The position numbers and the translations under genes were made by a program. Below are positions 26,401 through 41,400 of a stretch of 64,000 bases of DNA, in pieces (positions within the stretch are counted from its first letter, which is position 1; the number at the start of each line of letters is the position of its first letter). Source of the DNA: Gorsachius magnificus (taxonomy: Eukaryota; Chordata; Aves; Pelecaniformes; Ardeidae); NCBI GenBank assembly GCA_034008185.1, contig CM067085.1, positions 56,464,602-56,528,601 of the forward strand, written 5' to 3'. Under the pieces are notes generated by a model. The model was not told the DNA's origin. It did not search any database and was given only the letters and a program-made list of their open reading frames with translations.

Positions 26401-29400
26401 AGCTCACCTTTCTTGCCTTCTCTGCTCCGACCCCGCTGGAGCTATCATTCTTTCCCTTTGCTGAACACTCCCGTTGCCTGTTGTAGCTGGCTGACCTTGC
26501 CCCTTTTGCTTGAGTCCCATCTCGTTTCTGTTGACTGAGATTTAAAAAGAAAGATGGGAGAGAGGCTGCCCTTGCTGACAGTTTGCCCAAGGGGTGTTCC
26601 TTGTGGCAGACATAGTTAATATTTGTGGTATAAAAGTTATGCGTGGCAGCTCCAACTGCATGCTCAGAATGTGCCATTTCCCCGGTGCCGCCTAAGGCCG
26701 GTCCCTGCTGCCACCAGGCTGCTTACAGCTCTGCCTGCTCCTACGGGAAGAGACGGTGAGCTCAGCCTGCGCTTTCCCTCGCTCCTTATTATAAAGTCTT
26801 TTTCAGAGTAAGTCAAATTAGAGAGAGAGTTTAATTCCTGCTTCCTATTCCTATTTTTACTTTCATAATTCTGCAGTACTACTGCTCAGCTTCCTCGTTA
26901 GTCCCTGTGGATGCGTGTTTGTGCTTAATCAAGCCTTTCCCCTGCCAGGAGGTGGGCACCTTTCTGACAGTTACCTAAGGAGGCCTCACTTCCAACAATG
27001 CAGTTGGAATCTCAATTGATTTTTAATACAGAAAATAAATCTCCTTATTGCCTTAATTCTTATTGTCTGCGTAATTGTTTATGTGCCTAATTGGTTCTGC
27101 ATCAGATACTCTTTGTTTCTGTCCTTGGCATTCTGTCACTTCAGTACTTTAGAAGTACTGATGGAAAGAAAGAGAGGTGAGCAATAAAATCTGAAAGGTG
27201 AGAAATTATGGCCACGAGGAAAGCTGGTGTGTCAGCAGTGACAGCTCTGCTTCACAATTTAGGTTGTTTGCCTCTCTGCTGCATGTGCAATGAGCTATAG
27301 TGGGAGCAATGGAATGGCTGAATTTTAAATGGAAATCACTGACATCACTGTGCGTCCTGGTGCCTGGGATTTTAAACTGCAGCCTTGGCTGGAAAGGGAA
27401 GGATTCTGTAATGCATATGCATGAAGACAGTTGTTACCTATAGATGTGAGCAAAGTTATCTATCGAATGCTACAACTTGTCAGGCCAGTAGCCTGGGACG
27501 AAATCTAGACCGTGTTGATGTGAGAATGGTAATTCTGCTGTAAGCTTCATTTGTACTGGGATTTCACCTGGGACCCCAGTGAGCGTATTAGAACAGTGTG
27601 GTAACAGAATGTTCCTCTGTAGTGCCCTTTGGCTGGATTTAATTAATTCATTTAGTTTGTAAGCCACTTCTTTGTTAATTAGCCACGTCAATCCACATTC
27701 ATCTTACTTTGCACTACAGTGTATTACCTTTCTCCAGCTTTCTCTATTGCTTTAAGGTCTTTTTAAGTTTTTCTCCTGTAATGAGTCTGTCTTGCATTTT
27801 ATTTCTGAGTTTGCCCAGCTCTTAATTTTTCTAGTCCTTTCAGCAGCTAATGATTTCGTTTGGTTTGTTTTTAATGTTAATACATCACACATGATGCATC
27901 GTTTAGTAGCTTTATGGCATTTTTGCTGCTCTATCCACAAGTTTTTCTCCTGTAATGAGTCTTTCTTACGATTCCTATCTGTGGTCTTAGGTTCCCTCAA
28001 TGTTTTAAAAAGATTGAGGAAATGCAGAGGGAAAAGGAGATTAATGAAATTAACCTCTTGTCTGCTTAAAAAAGAACTTTATTAGTTGTGAATTCCATTT
28101 CTTGTCTCACAGTATGGTTCTTTTATTTTAGAGTATGATGAAGATTTTGAAGCAGATGAAGAAGTTAATGAAGAGGGACAGACTGGTGATCAAATGAATG
28201 GAGTGTCAAAGTCATCCTCAGATGATAAAAAACGTATTTTAGACTATGAAAAGGAGAGTAAAACCTCATCACAGAAGGCACTGCAGGCCTCTGACGGTGA
28301 GAAAGATGAAAGTGATGGATATTCTGACAGTGACTCAGATGATGATAAACAAGGTTAGTTTTTTTCATAATGAGGCTTAGAGGAGTTGACCTGATGGGTG
28401 TTTTACGTTTTGTGCGTGTCCAGTACGTGCGTTGAGTCTGCATAGGAAAACCCTTGCAATTCCTACTGAATTGGTAAAATACAGCTATTTTATCTCTTCT
28501 TACTAATTCTACCATCTGTCACTGAAATACAGCCAAACCCACTGGCAATGTAAGCACGGGCCAGCTCACAGCAGACATTGCTGAGCTATTTAGTTGTGGA
28601 AATGGAGATGGACCCAGTCAACAAATTAGCTCTAAATACTCAGGGCAGATCAGCACTTCATGTCAGTGGTCACCGACATCTGAGAAGCTACAACCCCTTA
28701 CACCTGCTGAGGGTACACACTTTTATCTGAGAAGTCACCTGGAAACCCAACGTACCACCTTGTGTTTTAGAAGTGCTGTCTTTAATGGCCCTGAATAATC
28801 AGAACCTCAGCTTTCTCCTCTGGTACATCACTGACTCTGTCCTGGCCCGGGGAGGAAACGCCATCAGTTCAGCTGAGGTGCCTTGTTCAAGCCTGGCTCT
28901 GAACAAGTAAGGGTCTGAATCAGGAAAATAGTCTGTGATTCTTGATCCAAACGTAGGTACAAAAGTGTGCAGTGAAATGTCCACCACCATTATTTTTATT
29001 AATTCAGAAAGATTAAACTGGTCTGAAATAAAGTTTTGCAGAATAAGTAGCATCTTCCGCCATTCAGTGTTTTGGATCAGCACTTTTAATGTCTAGCGTT
29101 TCAAGTACTGGCCTTCCTGCAATCCAAGCTGTGCATCTTCATAAATCCCACAGAAAACTTGCAGGCAATTTCTCATTTATTAGGCAAATGATAGAATTCC
29201 ATCCACCACATGCTGAATAAGCCTAAAGTGAACTGCCTCTTCCTTCTGGCACGGTGTTTTATTTCTCTCTAACATTTCTCCTCTGTGGCTTTGTTAGATC
29301 CTGAGCTGACTTAAGCGCCTCTTGCTTGTCATAATGTACCAGGATTTCTCCATTTACTGCTGTTTTAGAATTAATTACTTTATCTTCCTTAGATTTGACA

Positions 29401-32400
29401 GTCCTATTGTGCAAACTGTTTCTCAACATTACTTTCACATTTGTGTTTCTAGGTGAATTAAACAAAGGTAATACAGCTGTTTGTGAAAAGGTTGCAGCTG
29501 CAAGAAAGATCCAGTCTTTTTATAGAAAGTATAAAACTCAGCAGAAATTCAAATCAGGTTTGAAACGTCCTTGCTTATAAAATCATTGCAGTGATCAAAA
29601 AGAACCTTAAATTTTGTTTTCTTGTGGTAATCGGAAATAGCCTGTGATTCATGAATAATCAGTACAATTAAGCATTCTTTTCTGCTTGTTAGCGTACGGC
29701 ATTACAAACTTTTTCGTGACTTTTATCCGCTGCGTCTCAAGCTCTAGCAGTGTGTGATGATCCAGTGAGTGTGGATGCATAGGTGTGCACAGGTGGAAAG
29801 GAACCGCAAGGGCCTTTCATGGCTACCTATGCATTAAGGCCTTCGTTAAGGGCCGCCCTTACTCACCTTCGTTTCTACTGGAATATAGTACTGCTGCTTG
29901 CACCAAAACTCATTAATTCAATATAAATTTTTCTACGATGATGAGAAAAGGCTGTTGGGAAGCCACCAAATCTTGAAATATGGACATTTAACATCAGCAA
30001 CTAACAGCGTAAAGCATCTAGTCGTTGAGGCAGGGGCTCCGTACCGGTCAGCTGGCAGGCACTGCTAACGTTTTTGTGTTTGCCATGGTTTACTTTGTTC
30101 TCCTGTCCTGCAGTAGCTCAGGACGTGCGTTTAAATCATTTACATTCTCTGTGGTTTTAAATAAGACAGGTTTAATCTTCTTTCTTAGCAGCCTGATTTG
30201 CTGCTTCTACCTTTTACGTTAGCACACTAATAGAGTGTTCATCAGTTATTACTTGCATCTCATTTGGCAATCAGCAGCGGGCCATGGGTGTCCGGCGCCG
30301 AGCAGCATTGCCTCCGTAGAAATGAGGGAAGCTGTTTTCAAAGGTGCTTCTTGAGAATCACACGACGTGGAGTCATTTTTGCCTTTGGCCCACATGAGCT
30401 GTGATGTCTTAACCTTTTCTCTGTAATTTTTGAGAAAGGAGGCAGAGAAGCTGGCTTTACTTCTTTTGTCCTGTTGTGTTTGCTGAGGATGTGAGGAAGA
30501 GACAGGTAATATTCTAATTTGACATTTGGTATTTTAGTGTAAGGAGTGGTTACCCAAATACAGGATGGGTATCTAGAGGGGCTCCTAGAAGGCTAAATAT
30601 ATAAGAAGTAAACAAATAATGGAAGAGGCATGGATCAGGAGCTAGGGATACCAGTGGAAAAGCCTTTTTCATAATCGTTGGTTACACTGTGAGTGCATCT
30701 GTTCCGTGCTCTGAGTTCTGCTTGACTGCTCCCCGTAGGTGTAAATGACTGTCAGCAAGAGGAGCAGTGCTTCCAACGTTTATCTTCTTGGGGCAGGAAG
30801 CCTGAAGGAGTTTTGCAGTCCTTATTTAGCACGAGTAAATGGTAGACTACAACATTAGATAAGGATGTTTTAAGGTTACTGCGAGCTTTGGGTGACATTT
30901 CGGATCAATGGAATTTTGGATTTCTAGGGACTTTGCATTTAAGTTTGAAGGTCGGGACGAGCTTTTTGTTCTGGCTGTCGTGATTAATCTACAAAGAGAT
31001 TTCTATGCTCAGGGTGGTAGAAGCATTCAGGAACCAATTGGCATCTACTCCTTTGCACTTGCACAGAATGAGTTTACAAACAGTAAACGGCGGAACCCAA
31101 ACTGGTGCAGGGCATTTCCTTCTGCACAAATAGGAAATTCTTTGTAGGAAGGGTTTGTTATCCCCCAAGTGTCCTTTTACTGTTTGCCTGGTGGCATGGG
31201 AGTCCTCATCTAGTTTTATCCAGATTTGGTTTTAATCCTTTGAAGAAAATGGTAACTTTTTTGCATTGTTTTTCTTAACCACTCTAGGCACTGGTACACT
31301 GAACACAAAATGCCTGTGATATTTTATTCGTTTCCTATTAGTTGATTTTTCATATTTTCCCCTTTGTAATGAAATCTTCCTACTTTTTTTTTTCCCACTG
31401 CTGAACAGAAGAGGTGGAGGGAAGGGATAAAAAAAATGTGGGCTTTTCCCAACTGAGATGTAATAATAAATTTATGAAAAATAAGAATTCATTTCTAATT
31501 CTGAGGACAAGAACAGCTTTCTGTCTGAATGAAGGACCCTTACTCTCTGAAAATACTCTGCGTGGAAATATTTCAAGCAACTTTAGTAGCAACTACTAGT
31601 TCCATTTCTTTTAGGAGGTTATTAAAGTGTCTAATAGGTCTCAACAGTGGCAGATTTTTCTGGATATTCATTATTAAAAAGATTTTTCTTTAATTTAACT
31701 CCATGGGTTTTAGTTTTGCCTTTTTGCGCATCCATAAGCAGTTCTTTTGCCTTCTTTATGTTTACATTTACATATTCTCCGAGACAGAATTTCCCCTGCC
31801 TGGTTCATAATTTTCCCAAATCTTATGTGGTTTTTCTCTTATAACTGAATCCATATACCGCTTTAATATCCAAGGGCAAGAGTACTGTGCTGCTTCCCCA
31901 CCATGTCTTTGCAACCCTGTAATTAGCTGGTCTCAAGGGTGGTCCCTTTTACTTATTAGGCCTAGCTGGATTTTTCTTCGCTGAGTTTGATTAATCTCTT
32001 CTTGAACCCATGTGAACTTTGAACACCAGCAATGCTGTGTAGCAGTAAGCTCTACTGTGCAGCTAAATGTTAGAAGAAGAATTATTGCTTTTTTTTTTCC
32101 CCCTCAGATTTTCCACTTACGAATTTCATATGATGGTCCCTGTATGTTTTTTTAGAGGAGAGGGAGCTTCATCTCCAGTTCAACTTGAATGGTTTATACA
32201 TGATTTTGGAGGTCTTTATCATATTCACTAAGATAACAGGAGTGCACTGAAGGACTGTTGATATAGTTGAAATCTTTCATTAAATGGAGCTCAAGAAACT
32301 ATTCTAAAACCTGTCTGAGTCATATTTAGAAGTCCTTTTGGAGGTGTATGCCTGTGTGATTGATGGAGCTAATCTGGTTCATTTCCATTGTCAGACAAAA

Positions 32401-35400
32401 ATATGTTAAATGGCTTTGATTTTAACACTTTGATACACCTGGGCAATATTCTTCTATTACAGTTACTGGAATTTTGTCACGGTGTCCTCAGATGGTGTAA
32501 TTTAAGAGACTGATACAAGATGAGCGTCTGTCCCTTTGTGCATAGCAAAGGGAAGTAGTGGCCAATGAATGCAGATGTCTGAGTGACAAATACTAAAACA
32601 AAATTATGTTTTCTATTTCTAGACAGGAGGCCTGCACACTCTCTCTCTTCCATCAGTACTCACTATAGCAGTGAAGATGATTCTTATGCTGAAACGATGA
32701 AAGACAATATTAAGGGCAAAGAGGAGTGTAATATCAAAAGGGCATCTGATACTGCAGCACATGCACAATATGGAAATGAGAATGGGGAGAAGAAACTGCT
32801 CAGAATGGAGGAAAATCAGGAAACTTTTGCACTGGAAAAGGAAGGAATAAATGAAGCAGAAAAGGCAAAACCAGAGGATCTAACAGCAAGGGAAGATACT
32901 GGAATTTTTCATGAAAATATAATGGCAATACAGCATCAAAGTCCTGAAGTTAATGGGGAACTCAAACAGGCTGGGTCAGTAGAAAGTAATGTAGTGGAAG
33001 ATGGGGACAAGGACGCAAGTACCAGGAGGGATGATGGGGAGGAAACTCTTCTGGCGCCTTTAGAAAGCAGTATGATGGAAGCGGAGGACAGCAATGAAGA
33101 GACTCCTCAGGGCGATGAAGGAGGTGGTGAGTACAGTCCCCCTGCATGACTGTGAGCAACTAGTGCATGCAACTGCTGCTGTCTTTGCCTTTATACCAAG
33201 TTATGGTGCAGCATGGGGAATGCAGTTGCTGGACTGTTTCCAAGCTACTAGAATACTCTGTGCTGCTGTGAGCTAAATAACCACCCAGAATGTAACCTTG
33301 GGTTGTTGTTTCTTTTCTAGTGTTTCCAGTGTAAGGCTTAGGCTATTCTTTTTTACTCCAGTAGTTGGGTTTCACGTATCATGCAATTATTATAAAATCC
33401 AAACGTGATTTATTACCTATTGGAAAATCTGTGTGCTAGATTGGGGGACTCTGTTTATAATGTTCGAAATACTAGATTCAAAAAGTACACCAAATCTTAC
33501 CAAGTGAATCATGGTGCAGCAGATGAAGATCAAAAGTATGTCAGTTGATCCACGGTTGTGTTGCTTCACTGTGCAATGGATTTGTTGGCAAGGAGTCAAT
33601 CATTTAGTTGCGTGACACCTTGTTTTACCGTTGACAAAGTGGACATCTTGCAGTTTCAACCTTACCTTTATGGATAATGGGCAATTAATAAAAGGTTGGC
33701 CACATCAGCAAGGCTTTGTGTTATTATATCTGGAGAATGGGAAAAAATGTACTTTGCAATGTCATTGAGGTCATGGGGGATATATCTGGGACGCTGTTAA
33801 ATCGGGCAGTATAAAAGAATAGCTGTCTGCATTGGTGCTGACGTAAAGGAGAGCCACAAGCCACAGTAGATGAAATTTCCAGTTGTCTTTCTGTATGCTG
33901 GATTTGCAGTGGAATGTAGAAAGCTTTTCCTTTATTTTAATAGAAGTTTTTGGTTCTGTTTCTATTGCTTTCTGTTCACCCCGGTGCAACTATCTAAGAT
34001 AGCCATGTGTGGAATAAACAGCTTGAATGCAGGTGCTTAATGCTTTGCAGGTCTGTTGCTGCTGGGTTGCTTTGACTGTCTTGTCCATTGCTTTTGCTTT
34101 GTTATGCGTTCAGAATTGAGGCAGTAAAGACAATAACGTACTATTCATTGAATAATGCTGAAGTCTTCAAAGGTGTTTGCTTCTGGAACCCCTCTCTTCA
34201 CTTGTGTGAAAGAAACTTCAGTTTAAGCACCTTCACCGTTGGGCTCAGATGAATTAAGTAAAGACTACTGAAGAAGAACAAACTTTAAAAAATTAGAAGA
34301 CAGAATATTACGCTGTAACAGAAAACCAAGGAAAGATCAATTGAATGTGCCAAGCTAGTAATCTGGTACTGAGTTAGCCTAAGACAATAGCGTTGTTCTT
34401 TATTAGCATAAATTCCTGCATGCGTACATTCAGTCCACATGGTTTCCTGGCTCTGGTTTCAACAGAGATCCTCTATCAAATATAGACAGATTGCCCAAAT
34501 GTTCTGTAGATAACAGCGTTTGCTTCTTAGTCAAGTCCTGCATTACTGCTGCTGCCAGGAGACTACCTGAGATTTGGGGACAGTGCAGACAAGGAAGGAC
34601 AAGAAAAATAATTGAATTATAAAAATTACAGATAGGAACGACTTCCTAAATTGCATACAGATTTTTCCCCATCTACATGGGAGTTAGCTAGATAAATTTT
34701 ATAGTAAATAAAGAATTGCCAAGAGACTGTGTCTAGAGCAATGAAAGAAAAAGCTAATACTCTTTTTGAGATATAATGAGCATGCTAAAGAAATATTGTG
34801 GGGTAACAAAGGTCGCATGGGAACCTTACCTTCTTCTAGGCACTTAGTGCAGTTGCTGCCACGATAAAGATTCTAATTCACAACTTTAAGGATGTATATA
34901 GTCTTAAAAGAAATGGCAGATGGTTACACCTCTCATCACGCCAGTCCTCCAAAAGGCTGAGGGCTAAAAGCCTCCAGAGACACCCAGAAGGCTGAAGGAG
35001 CTCAGTCCTTTACTGCGACTGCAGAATTGGTTCTCAATCCGTTCTTGGGTCTCCCTGATTTTTTCAACATGAACTTCTAAGTAGGGCTGGTCCTTCCCAT
35101 CAGCCATCCAGCCTGCATTTAGATGAGACTGGTAGGGCACTGGTTTGGTTTTGCCCCAATAAGACCCATCACGCTCGTGACAGGATTTCTCCTAACCAGT
35201 GCTGTCGTTAACAGTGCAGAACTAATTTATCAGAGAAAATTGTATATGCTGAAGAAAGCCAAAGGTGCAAAATGCTCGTCTGGGGTTGTTCAGCTGCAGG
35301 CTGAGTCTGGGCAAATCAGAACCGGTGGTGTGACAGGATATGTCAGAAGTATGGAAATACCTGGGATGATCTCCCGCTGCGCGTTTTCTGATCGTGCTGT

Positions 35401-38400
35401 GCTCTTTGTGACGAGGAGATATTGCTGATCCCAAGAGAGAGAATTATTGTGAGCAGTATTTGTCATCCTTCCCTGGGCTCTGTGTTTTGATAGACTGTCA
35501 ATTCCCTTTTGTCAAATGTTACGCAGGCAGTAAACTGCAATGAATGGGAACTGCCAGCTAGTCAGACTTCAGGCCTATAATCAGGTCAAAGTAAAATAGA
35601 TGCACCATACCTAGCAAAAGACTTGGTATTTCAGCAGGTCGAAGAAAGTGCTGTCTGTACCTCTGTGTGAGGCAGCCAAGGGATGTCCTGGAGTGGAAAG
35701 CTTCTTGTCTTCTCTGCCAAGCTGAAATGTCAGAATGATTCAAGCAGGTCGTGCACTGTTGCACAGAGACCATTGTCAGGATCTTGGGTCCCAGGAGGAA
35801 TCTTATAAACGGTCTCCTGGCACCTTCCCTGCTCAACCTTCATGGCTCCTTGCAGAGATCTTAGTGCTTCACCCAGGTGAAATGTGACAGCAAGGAGTGA
35901 AGCCATCACTGCCCTTTAGGACCTATGGTATAGGCAAAAAGGCATTCGTGCTGAGCAAGTGCCTTTTGTACTGTAGACTGAAATGGTCTTTTAAAAAAAT
36001 TCCTCACATTTCTCTTCAGAGCTGTGTGGGTGCAGGGCACTGATGGGGTAGGAAGGATGGGTGTAAACATAAAGTAGGAACAACCACTGGAGGAAGAAGA
36101 AGAAAAAATTTTTAAAAAAGTGAAAAACAGGAAGAAAAATAATATGTACAAGGGTGAGTAGTAAGATAGAATCAACAGTGTAGAAAAAAACAACCTCATA
36201 GAAAAAGGGTGAGAAAACACAGGGTGTACATTGGCAAGAGAGAGGCAAGGATTTGGGAAGAGTGCAAGATTGTGGCAGGGAAGACAGTGTTAAGTCTTCT
36301 CCTTACTGCAATCCAGTGGAAACAACACCTCTCCCACTCCTGGACCTTTCAGTGCCCAGGCTGACTCTGAAGCAGCAGGCAGATTAAATCCCATACGCAC
36401 AGCTACATGTATAGAAAAGTCAGTCTCATAAGAACTGATAGCCTTTTTTCTTAATAAATTGCTGCCACATGCAAGTACATGTGATTTCAACACACAACGC
36501 CCAGAAGTGCCTGTGATCCGTAGAAGATCTGTACACACGCTTTGAGGCAAGACAGTATTTCTGTAGGTTAAGCACGCAGTTTGGATGAGAGTAGTGTCCA
36601 GGTCGGTCGGTCTTATTGTGCTTATTTTTATGCAACTATAGAGGTTATAGAGGCCATTTGACTGTAAAACCAAGTACGAGACTTGACTTGATGCTGTCAA
36701 TCCATACCAGTGGCAAACTAGCAAGCTCTTTTTGTAAAAGACTAAGCCAATAACTGCAACAGAAGAGGGAAGGTACAGAAAACTGATGGAATTTGAAGGT
36801 AGAAGTCTTGGTTGCTGGAGGGAAGAGCTCTCAGAGGAGATGCTGAAGGGGTTGGACTGTGCACCTAGCTGGAATACTGCTCATAAAGAAGTTGTTTAGT
36901 ATTGCTAGCTTGGAAGCCATCCACGTAATCATTCAGCAAGTTGTAAAGCAAAAATGGAACTGATAGCACAATCTTAACAATAATGTCAAACGCATGACTT
37001 GACAGTGAAGCATCACAATCATTGCATTTACAGAGCAGAAAATACTTCCCCACTTACTTATAGGCAAGCGTAGGTCTTCAGTCACTTATGTTAGTTTGGG
37101 CAATTGAGGAATCATCTGAACTGTAGTTGTGATCTTAACATAGATTTTTTTTTTTTCCTAAAAAGTATTCAGAGAACAATAACCATTTTATGTCTATAAA
37201 ACAATGTTGTTGCTTGTATGTTGGACCCCCTTCAGACTGCCTGACAAAAGCAATCTCACTGTTTTGTGAAAATGTTGTGGAAGATTGCTGCTCTGTGTTT
37301 TAGTAGATATTCCTGCATGAATTTTCCCTTGGATTTTTAATGATTGTCTCCATTTGGTTTTAATCTACTTAAAAAAATCATTGTTCGTGAAGATTTACAT
37401 GGCTCCGATCAGGCCTTCCCTAACATTTCAAATTTTAAACCAAGTAGAGATAGCTGGATGACTTCTACTCCCCTTTTGCTTTTTAATGGTTTCTCTTTCT
37501 TCGTTCCTCTTTTGTAACTGTGTGATAGTTTTTGAAGATTTCAAACCAGTCCAGGAGGAAATAGCAAAGGTAACTGGAAATGATCATCATGCGAATTCTG
37601 AACCTGAAACTGGTGATTCCCGTGCAGATGAGGAAGAAGAGAACCTAACAAGTACAGAGCGTGATGCCAATGAAGGTGAGGTTGGCTGTCGACCAGGGAC
37701 ATGGATTAAATTTTATTCATTTGAAGTCTTTTTATAGAAGTGTTTGCCCTATCCCTGTCCTTTCTACACTATCAAACCTTCTTTGTGCTCTTTTCTTTTC
37801 TAACTTGTTTAAAATTGGGTGATGACTAGCTGACTTCTGTAGTCATGTATAATTAATGCTTTTTTGGCATTTATAATGGTCCTAGGTAAAGAATCCAGGC
37901 CATGAAAAAACTGGCTGCCAGTCAAGAAAATAGCTGTGGAAATCAGGAATCCAATGAATTTCCCTTTGCTTCCAGGTAGCATGGGGCCTCCTTGGGAAAT
38001 GCATTGTCAAGACAGGCAGGATGGGACTGACAGACTTGGAATGAAGCTGACCTGCAGCCTTCATTTCCATGCTGTACCCCATTTGTCTCCCAAACTCATC
38101 TCCCTGTTAGCAGTTGGCATAATTGGCAGTGAGGAAATTTCAGCTTGATCTCGTTTTCCTCCAAGAATGTTTCTGGTCCTTGCAGCCCTAGTAGTTTATT
38201 GCTGGGGACTTGATGTGCCTGATAGAAGACCCCGGTGTATTGTACAGGGAATATTAAAGCCAGCCATCCTGCTGCAGCAATGAGATGAAGGGAAAGTAAG
38301 ATTCTACTCCAAGGTAGCAGTGAGTCTGAAAAGAGAAGAAAACCATAGGTTAAAACTGACTTCAGTCTGCACTGTTGTTCCTACATTTCCTTCTTCCATC

Positions 38401-41400
38401 CTCTAAGAGTCTTAACAGCTGGCAGGATCAGGTCATACATACTGTTTTTAAATTGCTAGTTGTGCACTGTCTTGTATTATGGCACATTAACACAGGGTAT
38501 TCTAAGTTTTTTTTCTGGTCAGCTGGGAGCTTTTTGATTTGCTAAGTCTAAGAATATAGTCTTTTAAGGTTTGTTGTCTTTCATCCAGAAGGTGTATGCA
38601 GGAGGCTGGAGGTTCCTTCTCATCTCTGGTCTGTAATTGTCTTTTTCTCAGGAATTCTTTCTCAGATGAGATTGTTCTCATCAGCTGACCACAAACAACT
38701 GTCTACAACATTTAATTTAAACTCCAGTAATCTTCATGTGTTGGTCTTCCCAAGGATTTGTGTTTCTGATGCACAGACCAGGGTACAGAACATGTAGTTC
38801 CTGGGCAGCCTGACTTCTGTGTCAATTGTCCCTCCAAATCAGGGTTGAAATGCATTTGCTTCCCAGGCAGGTGGTCTTTGGAAAGCCTGGAATCTCCTAG
38901 TTGTTAACTTTTCAGGTTTGCATGGTGCCTCATTTTGAATATTTTAATGCTGAAACAATTTCACGTTGCCATTATCACTCCTGCCCAATGCAAGACCTCA
39001 CTTTACAGAAGGGAATGGAATACTTTGTAAGCAGCAGACAGAGTAAATTAACTCCTCTCTCTGCTAATGAAGCAGGTAAACAGGCAGACTATACCATGCA
39101 CAACACAGCATTTGGTTTCTTTTAGACAAAGTGAGAAAAGCATCTATTTTACAGGAACTGGCAAAAATCTGTTTTATTAGGCTCAGTCCAGTATTAGCAG
39201 CTGGACGGTTCAGACACTATGCTTTTGTGGAGACAGTAATATTTAACGCTGAGTTGGGATGACAGTTTGGGGTGTTTTGTTTCATTTTGTACCAAAACTT
39301 CCATTAGAAAATTTTTAAATTATTACATATTACTGATTTTGATAGTGGACCTGAGCTCTCCCAGATTCAGGAGGTAGGATTTTCAGTGCTGTAAAGGTAT
39401 GATAGTGATTGATAACTGATTAGAGTGTGTATATATATATGTATAAATGAAGAAAAAGTTTAAATATAAGGGACAGAAAGGCAGTAGTAAACATAAGCAA
39501 CAAACCTGGCGCAAGAAGAGTCTTGGATGATTTCTTGCATTGCAAAATGTAGAGTTTTTAATTTTGAAGTGTGGTCTGGTGTTCAGGCGATGTGTGTTCT
39601 GGCGGGAGGAAACAACCTGCTGGGCTCTCTCCTCTCCCTCCGCAACCTCCATTCTCTGGAAACGCTTTTATCAGCCTGTCCTTTCTTCTGCTGCTTCCTT
39701 TACTGTCTGCAACAGCCTGAGCTGCCTTGTGCACCTTCTGCGCTCCTCTGCAGCAGACCTGACCTGTGAGTGAATCAGGCCCAGCTCTGAAGGACAAGAT
39801 GGGCAGCGTGGCAACGGGGAGCGGCCAGGCCAGTGGAAGGGTTGTGGGAAACTAGACACAAGCTCCACTCTGCTGGCAGAGATGTGCTGGACAAATAGTG
39901 TCCTCCAGGCCTCTTTGTCACCTGGAGTTTTCTCTGGCTGCCATTCCAGAGATGGGGTCTAGTTGCACAGGCGGTTGCCCAAGCAGGCAGCAAAAAGCAG
40001 TAACTGTGGAGTGCAGCAGTAGCGCAAGATGGCAAAATAAGTCAAAACCAGTAGGAGATGATTTGGGGTAAGATGGCCTTTGCCTGGTTTAAGAAAGGGT
40101 AGCTTGGGAAAGACAATGCTCCTTGATCCTTTCAGTGGCACAAAACTTCTCATTTTCTAAAGAATAGGAACCTGCCACGTTTGTACAAAAGAGCAGTGCA
40201 GCAGCACAGACTGCTGGGGGCGCCTGCCCAGGGACAGATCCTGGAGCACCGAATTCCATGCGGGCATTGCCCTTAAATCCCATGGGGGCAGGGATGGACC
40301 TTGCATTATTCCCCTGGTGTAATTACAGAGTCTATGGGAAGCAATTACCCATTTTAGATGAACAGCTGAATATTCTTCTTCCTCTGTGTGTGTATTTTAC
40401 ATAAGCAATTTACCACCTATTTCTGAATTTTTGAATGTTACTGTCAAGCCTGTAGCTATTTCTTACACACACCTGAGCCTCCCTGCTAGGCAGGTGAGGG
40501 AAGGAGGGAGAGTAGGCAGGGCAGGCAGAACTGTCAGAGTTGAAATCTGGTCACGCATCAACATTTTTACTTAAATTAGTTATGCCAGATGCCAGAACAG
40601 CAGCGCTAGAAGCGTAGTCAGAGCACAGGTGCATGATGAGAAGCAGCCCAGCAAGTTTTCTTCTCATCACCGTGCTGATGTCCCTTCATTGCTTGGGAGA
40701 GATAGCATCTTTAATAATAACCCTGTAAAACAGCCTTAACACTAACACAGTTCTCAATAAAACTAATGTTTTGATTATTTCTTAATAGCACCAGATGGAG
40801 CTTTCTTGGCAGAAGGAACAAGAACACTTGACGTGCAGAAGGCAGCAGAACAAGTGGTACGAGAAGGGCAGATGGTAGGGGAGAGACAAGCACTTGAGAA
40901 GGAAGAGTTCGTTGCTGAGGGAGGAGATGCTTGCACCAAAGAGGCAGAGGAAGAAATGGCACGGGCGGGAGATTTGCTGCCCAAGGAAGACATGGTGGCT
41001 GTGCTGCAGGCGGAGGGTCCGCTTGCGGTGGAGGAATCTGCACCTGAGGAGAGCGCCATGGGCCCAGGAAGGGAATGGAGCTGGCGCAGAGGTGGCACGG
41101 CGAGGCTGATGGAGGGGGGAAAGGGGGGGGGGGGGGAGGGGCAGTGAGGCAGGGAGGAGGGGGTGTCCGAGGGGGAGGAGGTGGCTGGGGAGGTCTCTGT
41201 GGGAGAAGAGGCTGCAGAGGAGGCCTCTGGGAAAGGAGGGTGCAGGAGCCACAGGGCCTCTGGTGAAGGAGGTGGTGGGTGAGAGGAAGGAGGCCATGGA
41301 GGAGGGAGGTTTTGCAGGGAAGAGTGTCGTGGTGGGTGCTGTGTCTGGGGAAGAGGAGGCTGTGGAGGATGCCAGCATGGCAGAAGAAGGGATTGCCAGG

